64,000 nucleotides of DNA, from assembly GCA_016234685.1 (NCBI GenBank), contig JACRAT010000030.1, forward strand, positions 1 to 64,000, in the 5' to 3' direction. The position numbers and the translations under genes were made by a program. Of this stretch, positions 9,649-18,290 are shown piece by piece. The stretch's first letter is position 1. Every line of letters begins with the position of its first letter. The notes under the pieces were generated by a model. That model worked only from the letters and a program-made list of their open reading frames with translations, made no database searches and was not told the DNA's origin. This stretch comes from Nitrosomonadales bacterium (GTDB lineage Bacteria > Pseudomonadota > Gammaproteobacteria > Burkholderiales > Gallionellaceae).

Positions 9649-9894
9649 ATGAGTGCGGTTACTTCCGATACATTGAAATTCGTCAAGACCTTGGAAGCCA
9701 GCGGCATTGAGGCCAAACAGGCTGAAGCGATTGCCCCTGCTTATCGTGATTCATCTGTAGATCAGGAGCTGATGACTGAGAAGGATTTGCAATTAGAGCT
9801 CGCACCGATCAAGACTGAGTTGAATTTGCTGAAATGGATGGTCAGTCTCGTGATGGGAGGTGTAACCGTCCTGATCCTGGAAGCGTTCTTCTAA
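9649..9894 (+). CDS. Short DUF1640/CCDC90-like coiled-coil membrane-tail protein
   Basis: An 81-residue protein beginning with a segment typical of bacterial DUF1640 proteins (TLKFVKTLEASGIEAKQAEAI). It has a short Lys/Glu-rich middle (KDLQLELAPIKTELN) and a single C-terminal membrane segment (LKWMVSLVMGGVTVLILEAFF). DUF1640 proteins usually carry a longer coiled coil, so this copy is a shortened form. A GGAAGG ribosome-binding site precedes the ATG. The gene is followed by a terminator hairpin and is monocistronic. Confidence 0.65.
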   Translation: MSAVTSDTLKFVKTLEASGIEAKQAEAIAPAYRDSSVDQELMTEKDLQLELAPIKTELNLLKWMVSLVMGGVTVLILEAFF

Positions 9895-9917
9895 AGTCTC
9901 AGTTCAAAAATACAGAA

Positions 9918-9938
9918 AGGGGCTAAGGCCTCTTTTTG
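9918..9938 (+). terminator. Rho-independent terminator after the DUF1640-like gene
   Basis: Stem AGGGGC/GCCTCT (9918-9923 and 9928-9933, one G-T pair) with loop TAAG, followed directly by TTTTTG. It lies between two convergent genes. On the minus strand an A/T-rich stretch follows as well, so it may serve both. Confidence 0.75.
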
Positions 9939-10016
9939 TCTATCCCTACTCTACAAAAAAACCGCACAACTCGCTCAACGCTGAAGCGGCGCATGATAAA
10001 TCGCACAGTTTTGCAC

Positions 10017-10796
10017 TCAAAATCCCGTGCTCAGCATCGACTTGACCGTCCAGCGGTCCGCCCCGCCCCAGCCGCGTCCCACGCCAAGACTCAGGGTAAT
10101 CTCGCGCGGCAATGCGAGCTCTACGATGCCGTAGCCGGTGCGGGAGCGCTCGGCGGACGGCAGGAACTGGCCGATGCGGCCATAGCCGACATAGTATTCG
10201 GCTCCGGCTTTGACCGGGCCGCTCAGCGTGCGCAACACCTTCACGGCCAAGCTAAGATCGGGCGCGCCGCCATTGCCTCGCGTGAACCCCCAACCCAAGG
10301 CCGGATTGACCGCCACCAGCCAATGTTCGCCGCGCCAGCCAGCGATGCCGCGCAACTCAGAGAAGACCCGCGCTGCGTCATAGCGGTAAGCCACGCGGGA
10401 ATATTCCACATTCAACCCCGCGAAACCACCCGTGCCGCCCGCACGGGCGTGGATCGGCAGCCACTTCATCCGTCCGCGCAGCCCGGCCAGATCGGCGGCA
10501 TGGCTGGAATCAGAGACGGTGGGGAGGTACAGGCCTGCCTCCAGATCATGGCCCAGCCCCCAAGCGAATTCCGGGGTGAGCCGCAAGCCATGCAAGGCGA
10601 CGCGCTCACCGGGATAGGGCGGCAGCGGATTGCCGGACAGGGTGGTATTGGCGTGGAATTCCAGCGAGCGCTCACCGAGCGCGCCGATCTCGTCGTCATA
10701 AACTTGGATCTCGTCCGGCAAGGCCGCCGACGCCGGGCCGCAAAGCGACAGCGTAAGACCCAAGGCTACGAATATCTTCCAAACGATACCATGCAT
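10017..10796 (-). CDS. Predicted outer-membrane beta-barrel protein of unknown function
   Basis: A 259-residue protein with a clear signal peptide (KIFVALGLTLSLCGPASA, cleavage after ASA at about residue 24). The rest alternates short hydrophobic strands ending in aromatic residues (for example FHANTTL, LEAGLYLPTV, GLNVEYSRVAYRY, KAGAEYYVGYG) and ends in a terminal Phe, the signature of outer-membrane barrels. It resembles proteins annotated as transporters or MetA-like outer-membrane proteins, but I cannot name a substrate. A strong ribosome-binding site (GAGGAGAGG) precedes the ATG at 10796. It lies downstream of ribE in the same direction, 73 nt away. Confidence 0.65.
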   Translation of the reverse strand: MHGIVWKIFVALGLTLSLCGPASAALPDEIQVYDDEIGALGERSLEFHANTTLSGNPLPPYPGERVALHGLRLTPEFAWGLGHDLEAGLYLPTVSDSSHAADLAGLRGRMKWLPIHARAGGTGGFAGLNVEYSRVAYRYDAARVFSELRGIAGWRGEHWLVAVNPALGWGFTRGNGGAPDLSLAVKVLRTLSGPVKAGAEYYVGYGRIGQFLPSAERSRTGYGIVELALPREITLSLGVGRGWGGADRWTVKSMLSTGF

Positions 10797-10869
10797 AATC
10801 CTCTCCTCGAATCAGCTCACACCTCAAGGGACGAGCCGTCACTGATGCCGCGCCCGGTCGCAGCAGAAC

Positions 10870-11460
10870 TTAGCCCGCTGACTGCATACGCTCTACATAC
10901 CGGGCGATCAGGTCGATCTCCAGATTCACCTTCGCCCCCATTTCCAGCTGGTTGAGCGTAGTCACCGCCAGCGTATGGGGGATGAGGTTGACCTCGAATT
11001 CGCTGCCCGCCACGCGATTGACGGTGAGGCTGACGCCGTCGATGGTGATGGAGCCTTTCACCGCGATGTATTTCGCCAGCGGCTGTGGCGCACGCACGAT
11101 CAGCCTCCAGCTTTCGCCGATGTCGTTGAAAGCGACGACCTCGCCGACACCGTCCACATGGCCGCTGACCAGATGCCCACCGAGGCGGTCGGACAGACGT
11201 AGCGCCTTTTCCAGATTGACGCACGCGCCATGCGCCGCTAGGCCGACTGTGCAATCCAGCGTCTCACGCGACACGTCCACGGTGAAGTCGTTGCCGTCGA
11301 TCTGAACCACGGTGAGGCAGACGCCGTTGACGGCGATGCTGTCGCCCAACTTTACGTCATCCATGCCCAGATCTTGGGTAGAGACTGACAAGCGCAAGCC
11401 GCCGTTACGGTCTTCCGCACTTTTGATGATGCCGACATCGGCGATGATTCCGCTGAACAT
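10870..11460 (-). CDS. ribE: Riboflavin synthase, alpha subunit
   Basis: Riboflavin synthase dismutates two 6,7-dimethyl-8-ribityllumazine molecules to riboflavin. The 196-residue protein shows the two-fold internal repeat of the family: MFSGII at the start, GDSIAVNGVCLTV and VSRETL in repeat one, then KGSITIDGVSLTVNRV and NLIPHTL in repeat two. The linker contains GGHLVSGHVDGVG. The frame is open further upstream, but the start is set at the ATG at 11460, because MFSGI is the canonical N-terminus and AGGAGG precedes it by 4-6 nt. This ribosome-binding site sits in the 13-nt gap after the CHASE2/HD-GYP gene, so ribE is now downstream of that module rather than adjacent to ribD. Confidence 0.96.
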   Translation of the reverse strand: MFSGIIADVGIIKSAEDRNGGLRLSVSTQDLGMDDVKLGDSIAVNGVCLTVVQIDGNDFTVDVSRETLDCTVGLAAHGACVNLEKALRLSDRLGGHLVSGHVDGVGEVVAFNDIGESWRLIVRAPQPLAKYIAVKGSITIDGVSLTVNRVAGSEFEVNLIPHTLAVTTLNQLEMGAKVNLEIDLIARYVERMQSAG

Positions 11461-11473
11461 GATTCCTCCTGTT

Positions 11474-13480
11474 TCAAGTATGGGGCTGAGTCGCTGACTC
11501 AGCATCGGCGAACTTCTGACTGATACGGATGACTTCTTTTTCGATGGCAAAAAAAGCAGCGACCACGACGGGATCGAAATGCGTCCCGCTGCCCCCGCGC
11601 AAGATGTCACAGGCTTTCTCGTGAGAGAACGGCAGCTTGTAGCAACGGCGACTCCGTAAGGCATCATACACGTCAGCAACGGCCATCAGACGCGCCGACA
11701 ACGGGATGGCACTGCCGACCAGACCGTAAGGGTAGCCCGTACCATCCCATTTTTCGTGATGGTAACTAGCGATCTCGCCGGCTACGCGCAAAAAGTTGTC
11801 GCCCTGTATCCCCTTGCTGGTCACAGCGATGATCTCTTGTCCGTAGCGCGCATGTTCCTTCATTTGCATGAATTCGCCGTCGTCCAACTGCCCCGGTTTC
11901 AGCAGGATGTGGTCTTGCACACCGACCTTGCCGACATCGTGCAGCGGCGCGGAAAGGTAGAGCAATTCGATGTATTCAGGCGTAAGCAGCTCGGGAAATT
12001 CACCCTCGCGGGCCAGTTCCTCCGCCAGCGCCCGGACGTAGTGTTGGGTGCGCTTGATATGTCCACCCGTCTCCGGGTCGCGGGTCTCCGCCACGGCAGC
12101 CATGGATTCGATGGCGACGCGCTGGGTGTTGCTGACCTGTTCCAGCCAAACCAAGGCGCGCTGTTTTTCGACGGTATAACGGGCCACCGACAGCCACATG
12201 AAACACAGCACGATGGTCGTCACCGCCGCAGCCGGGCTGAGATAGATACCAAAACCCGCCGTCAGCCCGGCGCTCGCCGCCACAATCAGCCCCAGCGATC
12301 CGCAAGAGCCGAGCAGCAGCACCGACAGTCTGGACGAAAACACGAACAGTGCCGCGATCACGCCGCCGCAGAGCAGGCTCAAGGCCAGTGCCGCCGGGCC
12401 ACTCCACTCCGGTTCGCGCAGATATTCCTCGGCCAGAATATTGCTGTTGCCGACCGCATAGATACCTAGACCAGGAAACTGCGGATCGAGCGGTGTGTTG
12501 GCGAAGTCATGCAGCGCCGCCGCTGCCGTGCCTAGGAACACCGGCTTGCCGCGCGCGATCTGCGGCGACAGACCTGAGCGCAACACATCGAGGGCCGAGA
12601 CCATCGGGACTTGCGCTGCGGCAGGGTAACGCAACAACATCGCACCGCTGGCATCCACCGGGATGCGGTGATCGCCGATCTGAAGCAACGGCCCCAACGC
12701 ATCATGCGCCACGGTGACGGTGTCCACGCGGGCGGCGCGCATCAAGCCGGCCAGCAGCAGATGCGGATAGATTCGATCCTGCTGACGCAGCAACAGCGGA
12801 ATGCGGCGCAGCTTGCCGTCGGGATCGGGCTGCATGTTGATGAAACCGTTGTAACGAAGTTGCGACTGGATGCGGAAGGTGTTTTGCAACACGCCGCTGG
12901 CCTGTTTCAGCTGCAAACGCTCGACCTCGCCGCCAAGCTTGATGCCCTTGGGCGGCGATAGTCGCACGTCGGCGTTGTTGGTTTGGTCGAACAACAGATG
13001 GATCGCCCCGATCGCGCCTTCCTCGGCCATCGTCGCCCCGAGGAAGGCATCGTTATCCAGTAATTGCGGCGGGATGCCATCCAGCCCCAGCTCCAGACCG
13101 AACTCTCGGCGGTAAGTGTCGATCAGCGAGATCAGCGCAGTGCGATCAGCTTCAGGAAAGGTGATGTCTAGGCCGATGGCGGCGGGCTTGCCCTCGTCGA
13201 TGCGCTCCAGCAACTGGGCGATCTTGTAACGCGGCCAAGGCCACTGCCCCACTTCGGAGAGCGAGTTGTCGTCGATGTCGATCAATATCGCCGCATCGAG
13301 GGGCGCATGGCCACCGCCAAGTTGCATGAAGCCATCGTAGAACAGGGCGTCGATCTGCCGCAACGGAGCGAGTCGCGCCCATTGCAGCGCCCCCACCACC
13401 AGCGCCAGCAACAACGCCAGCGCCACCAGCAGGCGGATGGTCGTTGCTGGCAAACGGCCCGCGCGGAAACGCTGATCCAT
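11474..13480 (-). CDS. CHASE2-sensor HD-GYP domain protein
   Basis: A 668-residue membrane receptor. An N-terminal helix (about 14-36) is followed by an extracytoplasmic CHASE2 domain (about 40-355, with LIDIDDNSLSEVGQWPWPR and GLDITFPE). Three membrane helices (about 362-383, 388-410, 415-433) lead to a C-terminal HD-GYP domain. The HD pair is at residues 514-515 (LHDVGKVGV) and the GYP motif is HHEKWDGTGYP at 574-584. HD-GYP domains with these residues usually hydrolyse c-di-GMP. Its ATG overlaps the stop codon of the OmpA lipoprotein gene by one base (TGATG), indicating translational coupling. Confidence 0.93.
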   Translation of the reverse strand: MDQRFRAGRLPATTIRLLVALALLLALVVGALQWARLAPLRQIDALFYDGFMQLGGGHAPLDAAILIDIDDNSLSEVGQWPWPRYKIAQLLERIDEGKPAAIGLDITFPEADRTALISLIDTYRREFGLELGLDGIPPQLLDNDAFLGATMAEEGAIGAIHLLFDQTNNADVRLSPPKGIKLGGEVERLQLKQASGVLQNTFRIQSQLRYNGFINMQPDPDGKLRRIPLLLRQQDRIYPHLLLAGLMRAARVDTVTVAHDALGPLLQIGDHRIPVDASGAMLLRYPAAAQVPMVSALDVLRSGLSPQIARGKPVFLGTAAAALHDFANTPLDPQFPGLGIYAVGNSNILAEEYLREPEWSGPAALALSLLCGGVIAALFVFSSRLSVLLLGSCGSLGLIVAASAGLTAGFGIYLSPAAAVTTIVLCFMWLSVARYTVEKQRALVWLEQVSNTQRVAIESMAAVAETRDPETGGHIKRTQHYVRALAEELAREGEFPELLTPEYIELLYLSAPLHDVGKVGVQDHILLKPGQLDDGEFMQMKEHARYGQEIIAVTSKGIQGDNFLRVAGEIASYHHEKWDGTGYPYGLVGSAIPLSARLMAVADVYDALRSRRCYKLPFSHEKACDILRGGSGTHFDPVVVAAFFAIEKEVIRISQKFADAESATQPHT

Positions 13481-14064
13481 CAGAGGATGACGATCTCGAC
13501 CCGGCGATTGCGCGGCTCGGCCACGCCGTCAGCCGTGTGAATCAGCGGGTCGTTCTCGCCAAAGGAGCTCACTTCTATCTGATCGAAGTCGGTGCTGGTA
13601 GCACGCAACATCTGCTCGACCAGTTGAGCGCGTTCCAGCGAGAGCTTCATATTGAGATCATTGCTGCCGGTGCGATCGGTGTGGCCGATGATGACTACGC
13701 GGGCTGGAGCATGGGCCTTGTAGGACACCACCACCGCAGGCAACAAGGCGCGGGATTCATCCGTCAACTCGACGCTGCCTTCCTGAAAATACAGGATGAA
13801 ACTGGCAGCAGCCGCAGGCTGGGCGTTGAGCGTCGCGGCATACTGCTGCTCCACCGCCTCCTTGCTGCGCTGATGTAGGCTGATGCCATCGCCGACCGCC
13901 ACACCCTGCGCTGCCGTGTAAGGATGATCCACCACTTGCTCGGTCTTGCCTTGTTTCAACACCAGCGCGCCGACCTTGCCGTCGGCGTCCGGCAGCAGGA
14001 TGGCGGTGGTGGACGTGCAGCCGGCGAGGGCGAGCAACAAGGAACTCAACAAAATCCGCTTCAT
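13480..14064 (-). CDS. OmpA-family lipoprotein
   Basis: A 194-residue protein with a lipoprotein signal (LLLALAGC, lipidation Cys at residue 16) and a C-terminal OmpA/MotB peptidoglycan-binding domain (about 85-194). The domain shows IIGHTDRTGSNDLNMKLSLERA and ends NRRVEIVIL. The middle contains a short region with no recognised domain. AAGGAG precedes the ATG at 14064. It is the middle gene of a FecR / OmpA / CHASE2 set, gene combinations that recur together in proteobacteria, and it probably anchors or senses the envelope for the CHASE2 receptor. Confidence 0.88.
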   Translation of the reverse strand: MKRILLSSLLLALAGCTSTTAILLPDADGKVGALVLKQGKTEQVVDHPYTAAQGVAVGDGISLHQRSKEAVEQQYAATLNAQPAAAASFILYFQEGSVELTDESRALLPAVVVSYKAHAPARVVIIGHTDRTGSNDLNMKLSLERAQLVEQMLRATSTDFDQIEVSSFGENDPLIHTADGVAEPRNRRVEIVIL

Positions 14065-14074
14065 GGTTCGCTCC

Positions 14075-14503
14075 TTATTCGTAGCTCAGGATGAATTTGG
14101 TGCCGCGCACGCCGACCGAGGAACGCGGCGTATCGAGCCGTACCGCCGACGGGGCGAGCTTGCCCAATTTGCCGGAGGTATAGACCAGCGTGCCTTTCTT
14201 CAGGAACAGCGAGAAGGCATAGCGCGAGTTGCCCGGATCGAACACGTATTCACGCAGGTCGAGTTCGGTGGATGGGCCAGCCGACAGCGTCGTGCCATCG
14301 TTGAAGATCAGGCCGACGGTCTCGCCTGCTCCAGCGACGATCTTATCGGAAGCGAGCAGTTTCATGCCAGGCTTCGCCTCCAGCGTCTCGCCGTTGCGCA
14401 CAACCTTGGTCGCCCCGCTGACCGTTTTCACCAGCGCGACATCCGCATCCGCCCAGCAGGCCAGCGAGCACAAGGAAAACAACAAACTCAGGAAAATATT
14501 CAT
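14075..14503 (-). CDS. FecR-domain periplasmic protein
   Basis: A 142-residue protein with an N-terminal signal peptide (FLSLLFSLCSLACWA) and one FecR domain: VSGATKVVRNGETLEAKPG, LLASDKIVAGAGETVGLIF, LDTPRSSVGVRGTKF. FecR domains near CHASE2 genes are usually exported and unconnected with ferric citrate. The gene heads the FecR-OmpA-CHASE2 set, 10 nt from the OmpA gene, and starts 48 nt after ribD ends. Confidence 0.88.
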   Translation of the reverse strand: MNIFLSLLFSLCSLACWADADVALVKTVSGATKVVRNGETLEAKPGMKLLASDKIVAGAGETVGLIFNDGTTLSAGPSTELDLREYVFDPGNSRYAFSLFLKKGTLVYTSGKLGKLAPSAVRLDTPRSSVGVRGTKFILSYE

Positions 14504-14551
14504 CTCGATCTCCAGTCTTTGTCTCGGCGGCTCCGCTCCGCCCTCATTGAC

Positions 14552-15682
14552 TTAACGCCGGATACGCGCCGTGATGCGCAGATCCCGGCCCACTAGTCGC
14601 ACATCCTGCCAGTCCAGCTCGATTCGCTGATCCAGCGACACCAGCTTACCCAAAGCCGCAAGTCCGCGCGCTTGGTCGCCCAACAACTGCGGGGCAAGAT
14701 ACAGCACCAATTCGTCCACCAGACCGGCTTGCAGCAACGCGCCGTTGAGCTTGGCCCCGGCTTCCACCAGCACCTCGTTGATACCACGCCGCGCTAGGTC
14801 GCGCAGCATGGCGGGCAGATCGACGCAGCCATCGGCTCCCGGCAACGGAACGACTTGCGCTCCGACTTGTTCGAGGGCGGCGATGCGAGAGGTATCGCTG
14901 GAAGCGGTGTAGATCAACGTCCCACCGCTCGCGGACGAGGGAGCAAGGATGCGCGCCGCAAGTGGGGTTTGCAGTTGACTGTCCAGCACCACGCGCAGCG
15001 GCTGACGCAGCCCCTCCCAACCTCCCCTTGTCAGGGGAGGCGTGTCGCTGATGCGCACATTCAGTTGCGGATCGTCGGCCAGCAGCGTGCCGATGCCGGT
15101 GAGCACGGCGCAGGAACGGGCGCGCAGATGTTGCACGTCCTGCCGCGCCGCCGGGCCGGTGATCCACTGGCTTACGCCGTTGGCCAGCGCAGTGCGCCCG
15201 TCCAAACTGGCGGCAATCTTGCTGCGCAGCCAGGGCGTGCCGCGCGTCATGCGCGAGACGAAGCCGATGTTGAGTTCGCGCGCCGCCGCCTCCATCAAGC
15301 CGCTTTCGACGGCGATGCCGGCCGCACGCAGCTTGGCGATGCCGTTACCGGAGACGAGGGGATTGGGGTCTTGCATGGCGACCACCACGCCGGCGATGCC
15401 GGCGGCGATGAGCGCATCGGCACACGGCGGGGTGCGGCCATGATGGCTGCAAGGTTCGAGGGTGACGTAGGCGGTAGCACCGTGAGCGGCGGCACCGGCG
15501 GCGCGCAGGGCGTGAACTTCGGCGTGGGGTTCTCCGGCGCGCTCGTGCCAGCCTTCCGCGATCAGCTCTCCGTGTTTCACCAACACACAGCCGACGCGCG
15601 GATTCGGCGTCGTCGTATTCAGCCCGCGCGCTGCCAATTGCAGCGCGCGGGCCATCCACTGGCTATCCGGCGCTGCCTGCAT
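14552..15682 (-). CDS. ribD: Bifunctional pyrimidine deaminase / reductase
   Basis: RibD carries out the deamination and side-chain reduction that follow GTP cyclohydrolase II in riboflavin synthesis. The 376-residue protein has the N-terminal deaminase (zinc ligands in PHAEVHAL at 52-58 and [11 protein letters not shown] at 77-87) and the C-terminal reductase ([34 protein letters not shown]). Residues about 214-224 ([13 protein letters not shown] region) are encoded by a REP-like palindrome and look like an in-frame insertion in a reductase loop. The ATG at 15682 overlaps the end of nrdR by 20 nt. Confidence 0.95.
   Translation of the reverse strand: MQAAPDSQWMARALQLAARGLNTTTPNPRVGCVLVKHGELIAEGWHERAGEPHAEVHALRAAGAAAHGATAYVTLEPCSHHGRTPPCADALIAAGIAGVVVAMQDPNPLVSGNGIAKLRAAGIAVESGLMEAAARELNIGFVSRMTRGTPWLRSKIAASLDGRTALANGVSQWITGPAARQDVQHLRARSCAVLTGIGTLLADDPQLNVRISDTPPLTRGGWEGLRQPLRVVLDSQLQTPLAARILAPSSASGGTLIYTASSDTSRIAALEQVGAQVVPLPGADGCVDLPAMLRDLARRGINEVLVEAGAKLNGALLQAGLVDELVLYLAPQLLGDQARGLAALGKLVSLDQRIELDWQDVRLVGRDLRITARIRR
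15011..15040. repeat. REP-like palindrome inside ribD
   Basis: A perfect 7-bp inverted repeat CCTCCCC/GGGGAGG (15021-15027 and 15034-15040) with a TTGTCA loop, preceded by CCCCTCCCAA. This is the form of a dispersed GC-rich intergenic palindrome seen in many proteobacteria. Here it is read in frame as [10 protein letters not shown]. Confidence 0.7.
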
Positions 15683-16148
15683 GGTCGGCCTTGCGACGTG
15701 ATCGACTCACCGCTTTGACTTCGTCGGTGAAATCGCTGGCATCTTGGAAACTCTTGTAGACCGAAGCGAAACGGATGTAAGCGACCTTGTCGAGTTTGAG
15801 CAACTCGGCCATCACTATCTCGCCGATGAGTTGAGAATCGACCTCGCGCTCACCCAGCGCAAAGAGCTGTTGGGAGATGCGGTCGATGGCGGCATCGACC
15901 AATTCGGTCGCCACCGCGCGTTTATGCAAAGGCTGCATCAGACTAGCCCGCAGCTTGGCGGGATTGAATTCCGCCCGATTGCCGTTCTGTTTCACCACCT
16001 GCGGCATCCGCAACTCCACCGTCTCGTACGTAGTGAAGCGTTTGTCGCACGACAAACACCGCCGCCGCCGCCGAATGCTATCGCCCTCCTCGCTCTCGCG
16101 GGAGTCAACGACCTGAGTGTCGGAGTGTTTGCAGAAGGGGCACTTCAT
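15663..16148 (-). CDS. nrdR: Transcriptional repressor of ribonucleotide reductase genes
   Basis: NrdR represses ribonucleotide reductase operons in response to dATP/ATP. The 161-residue protein has the N-terminal zinc ribbon (Cys3, Cys6, Cys31, Cys34; MKCPFC...RRRRCLSC) and the ATP-cone (about 49-139, [18 protein letters not shown]). The canonical MKCPFC start is at 16148. The leader just upstream is almost pure pyrimidine on the coding strand and contains no Shine-Dalgarno sequence. It belongs to the conserved glyA-nrdR-ribD order. Confidence 0.96.
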   Translation of the reverse strand: MKCPFCKHSDTQVVDSRESEEGDSIRRRRRCLSCDKRFTTYETVELRMPQVVKQNGNRAEFNPAKLRASLMQPLHKRAVATELVDAAIDRISQQLFALGEREVDSQLIGEIVMAELLKLDKVAYIRFASVYKSFQDASDFTDEVKAVSRSRRKADHAGSAG

Positions 16149-16150
16149 CG

Positions 16151-16238
16151 GAGAAGGGAGAAGAGAGAAGAGAGAAGGGTAAAACCGGGGCTGCGGAACA
16201 CCGCAGTCACCCTTCCCCCTTCCCTCTTTCCCCTTCTC
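16151..16238. repeat. Long imperfect purine/pyrimidine hairpin between glyA and nrdR
   Basis: The left arm (16151-16179) is a 29-nt all-purine tract of GAGAAGGG/AGAAGAGA type. The right arm (16210-16238) is a 29-nt all-pyrimidine tract. By hand alignment 24 of 29 positions pair. The enclosed segment has its own perfect stem CTGCGG-AACA-CCGCAG (16191-16206). The element fills nearly all of the glyA-nrdR spacer, ending 2 nt before the nrdR start codon and 6 nt from the glyA stop codon. Confidence 0.7.
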
Positions 16239-16244
16239 ATGGCT

Positions 16245-17492
16245 TTAAGCGCCGTAGACCGGGAACGCGGTCGTCAGCTTCTTCACTTCGCCAACGACGC
16301 GGGCGATGACAGCTTCGTCGGTCGGAGCGTCCAGCACGTCGGCAATCAGGTGCGCCAGCTTTTCGGCTTCCAGTTCGGTGAAGCCGCGTGTAGTCATCGC
16401 TGGCGAGCCGATGCGGATGCCGCTGGTGACAAAGGGCTTCTGCGGGTCATTGGGGATGGCGTTCTTGTTGACAGTGATGTGAGCCAAGCCCAACGCCGCT
16501 TCGGCATCCTTGCCGGTCAGATTCTTGGCGCGCAGGTCGACCAGGAACACGTGGCTGTCGGTGCGGCCGGAGACGATGCGCACGCCGCGCTCGGTCAGCA
16601 CACGCGCCATCACGCGGGCGTTGTCGATCACTTGCTTCTGGTAAGCCTTGAATTCCTTACTGCTGGCTTCCTTGAACGCCACCGCCTTGGCCGCGATGAC
16701 GTGCATCAGCGGGCCGCCTTGCAACTGCGGGAAGATCGCCGAATTCAGCGCCTTCTCGTGTTCGGCGCGAGCCAAAATCAAGCCGCCGCGCGGGCCGCGC
16801 AAAGTTTTGTGGGTGGTGGTGGTGACGAAGTCGGCGATACCGACCGGGTTCGGATAGTAGCCCGCAGCAACCAGACCGGCGTAGTGTGCCATGTCCACGA
16901 ACAGATAAGCACCGACGCTATCGGCGATCTCGCGGAAGCGCTTCCAGTCGATGACCAGAGCGTAGGCCGAAGCGCCAGCCACGATCATCTTCGGCTTATG
17001 CTCCAGCGCCAAGCGCTGCACTTCGTCGTAGTCGATCTCTTCGTTCTCGTTCAGGCCATACTGGATAGCGTTGTACAGCTTGCCGCTGATGTTCACCGAC
17101 GCGCCGTGGGTCAGGTGGCCGCCGTGTGCCAAGCTCATGCCGAGGATGGTGTCGCCGGGCTTCAGCACGGAGACGTAGACGGCTTGGTTGGCTTGCGAAC
17201 CGGAGTGCGGCTGCACGTTGGCGTATTCCGCACCGAACAACGCTTTCGCACGATCGATCGCCAGTTGCTCGGCGATATCCACATACTCGCAACCGCCGTA
17301 GTAACGCTTGGCGGGATAACCTTCGGCGTACTTGTTGGTCAGCTGACTACCCTGCGCTTCCATCACCGCTGGACTGGTGTAGTTTTCCGAGGCGATCAGT
17401 TCGATATGGTCTTCCTGACGGACGACCTCTTGCTGCATGGCAGCCCACAGATCGGGATCAACAACGGCGAGGGTATTTTTGCGAGAGAACAT
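16245..17492 (-). CDS. glyA: Serine hydroxymethyltransferase
   Basis: GlyA interconverts serine and glycine with tetrahydrofolate, using PLP. The 415-residue length is normal. Visible hallmarks are [50 protein letters not shown], and the PLP-lysine motif [30 protein letters not shown] lies near the C-terminus. The frame opens 45 nt earlier, but the ATG at 17492 (MFSRKNTL) matches the family and has GGAAGG upstream. Confidence 0.97.
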   Translation of the reverse strand: MFSRKNTLAVVDPDLWAAMQQEVVRQEDHIELIASENYTSPAVMEAQGSQLTNKYAEGYPAKRYYGGCEYVDIAEQLAIDRAKALFGAEYANVQPHSGSQANQAVYVSVLKPGDTILGMSLAHGGHLTHGASVNISGKLYNAIQYGLNENEEIDYDEVQRLALEHKPKMIVAGASAYALVIDWKRFREIADSVGAYLFVDMAHYAGLVAAGYYPNPVGIADFVTTTTHKTLRGPRGGLILARAEHEKALNSAIFPQLQGGPLMHVIAAKAVAFKEASSKEFKAYQKQVIDNARVMARVLTERGVRIVSGRTDSHVFLVDLRAKNLTGKDAEAALGLAHITVNKNAIPNDPQKPFVTSGIRIGSPAMTTRGFTELEAEKLAHLIADVLDAPTDEAVIARVVGEVKKLTTAFPVYGA

Positions 17493-17527
17493 GGCAAGCC
17501 TTCCAGCGACAGAAAAGAAAGGCGCGC

Positions 17528-17536
17528 ATTTTAGCA
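17528..17536 (-). promoter_or_regulatory. Possible extended -10 promoter element for glyA
   Basis: On the minus strand the sequence TGCTAAAAT fits an extended -10 box, about 36-44 nt before the glyA ATG. No good -35 is visible, as expected for extended -10 promoters. A small inverted repeat GCAGAC/GTCTGC (17542-17559) lies just upstream. Confidence 0.35.
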
Positions 17537-17584
17537 TGGCAGACCTGCCTGTCTGCGGATTCTGGCGAATGGTGGAAGTGTTTA

Positions 17585-18043
17585 TTACTTGGGTTGAACA
17601 GCGTCTTGCTCGGCGTGCGGATCAGCTACCAGCTTGTAAACGATACCGATGATCAGCAAAGCCGCCAGCAACAAGCCGTAATGCAAGGGGTTGAAACTCC
17701 CCTCGGGCTGCCCCGTATCGGACATGACTTGCACCGGCTGCACAATCAGTTCGCGCAGCACCGTAATCATCGCCACCTCAACGAACACCCGCGCGTAGAA
17801 ACGATTGGTCTGCACATAATTGATCTCAGCCGAGATCAGACTGGACAACGTCCACAAGATGAACAGAGAACCCAGCGCCTGAAGAAAGCCGCGCGCCACA
17901 CTGCCCTCGCTGAACGCGACGAGCGCCTTGGATGAGAAATCCCAGATCACCATCAGACTCGCCACCACCAGCGCGATAGCCAGTAGCACATGCAGGAACT
18001 GATTGAAACCTTTCAGGACTGCGATCAGCTTTTCTTCGAACAT
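17585..18043 (-). CDS. PsiE-family phosphate-starvation-inducible membrane protein
   Basis: A 152-residue protein with four predicted membrane helices (about 14-36, 53-72, 85-105 and 122-140). It resembles the PsiE family: [20 protein letters not shown], the middle [19 protein letters not shown], and [17 protein letters not shown]. PsiE proteins are small inner-membrane proteins of unknown biochemical role, named for phosphate-starvation induction in Escherichia coli. A GGGAG ribosome-binding site precedes the ATG. The gene is preceded by a 247-nt spacer and probably has its own promoter. Confidence 0.85.
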   Translation of the reverse strand: MFEEKLIAVLKGFNQFLHVLLAIALVVASLMVIWDFSSKALVAFSEGSVARGFLQALGSLFILWTLSSLISAEINYVQTNRFYARVFVEVAMITVLRELIVQPVQVMSDTGQPEGSFNPLHYGLLLAALLIIGIVYKLVADPHAEQDAVQPK

Positions 18044-18141
18044 CTACACTCCCGGTATCGCAGCATTGAATCTGTGAAGCCCGCAGGGGACGTGCGCTCG
18101 GTACACCCTGAGATGTACCGCCCCTCGAATCTCTTGTCGCT

Positions 18142-18178
18142 ACCTAAATCGGACGGCATTATTGCATGGAATTTAGGT
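18142..18178. promoter_or_regulatory. 8-bp inverted repeat upstream of the PsiE-family gene
   Basis: ACCTAAAT (18142-18149) and ATTTAGGT (18171-18178) form a perfect inverted repeat separated by 21 nt, about 100-135 nt upstream of the PsiE start. This is consistent with an operator or a small hairpin. I recognise no known regulator box. The rest of 18044-18290 shows nothing else clear. Confidence 0.35.
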
Positions 18179-18290
18179 GCGACCGGGACTCGATGGACCT
18201 GCGCAACAAGCCGGTGCGCTGCGGAATTTGATAGAGCGGTCAATCTAGCCCGGCTAAGCAGAGGCTCGCAATCCACCACCGCCAACACAA

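Noticed and set aside
9936-10955. A 339-codon plus-strand open frame
   Set aside because: Opposite a minus-strand gene with signal peptide, strong ribosome-binding site and terminal Phe, which is the better candidate.
15744-17534. A 596-codon plus-strand open frame
   Set aside because: Antisense to nrdR and glyA, both certain genes.
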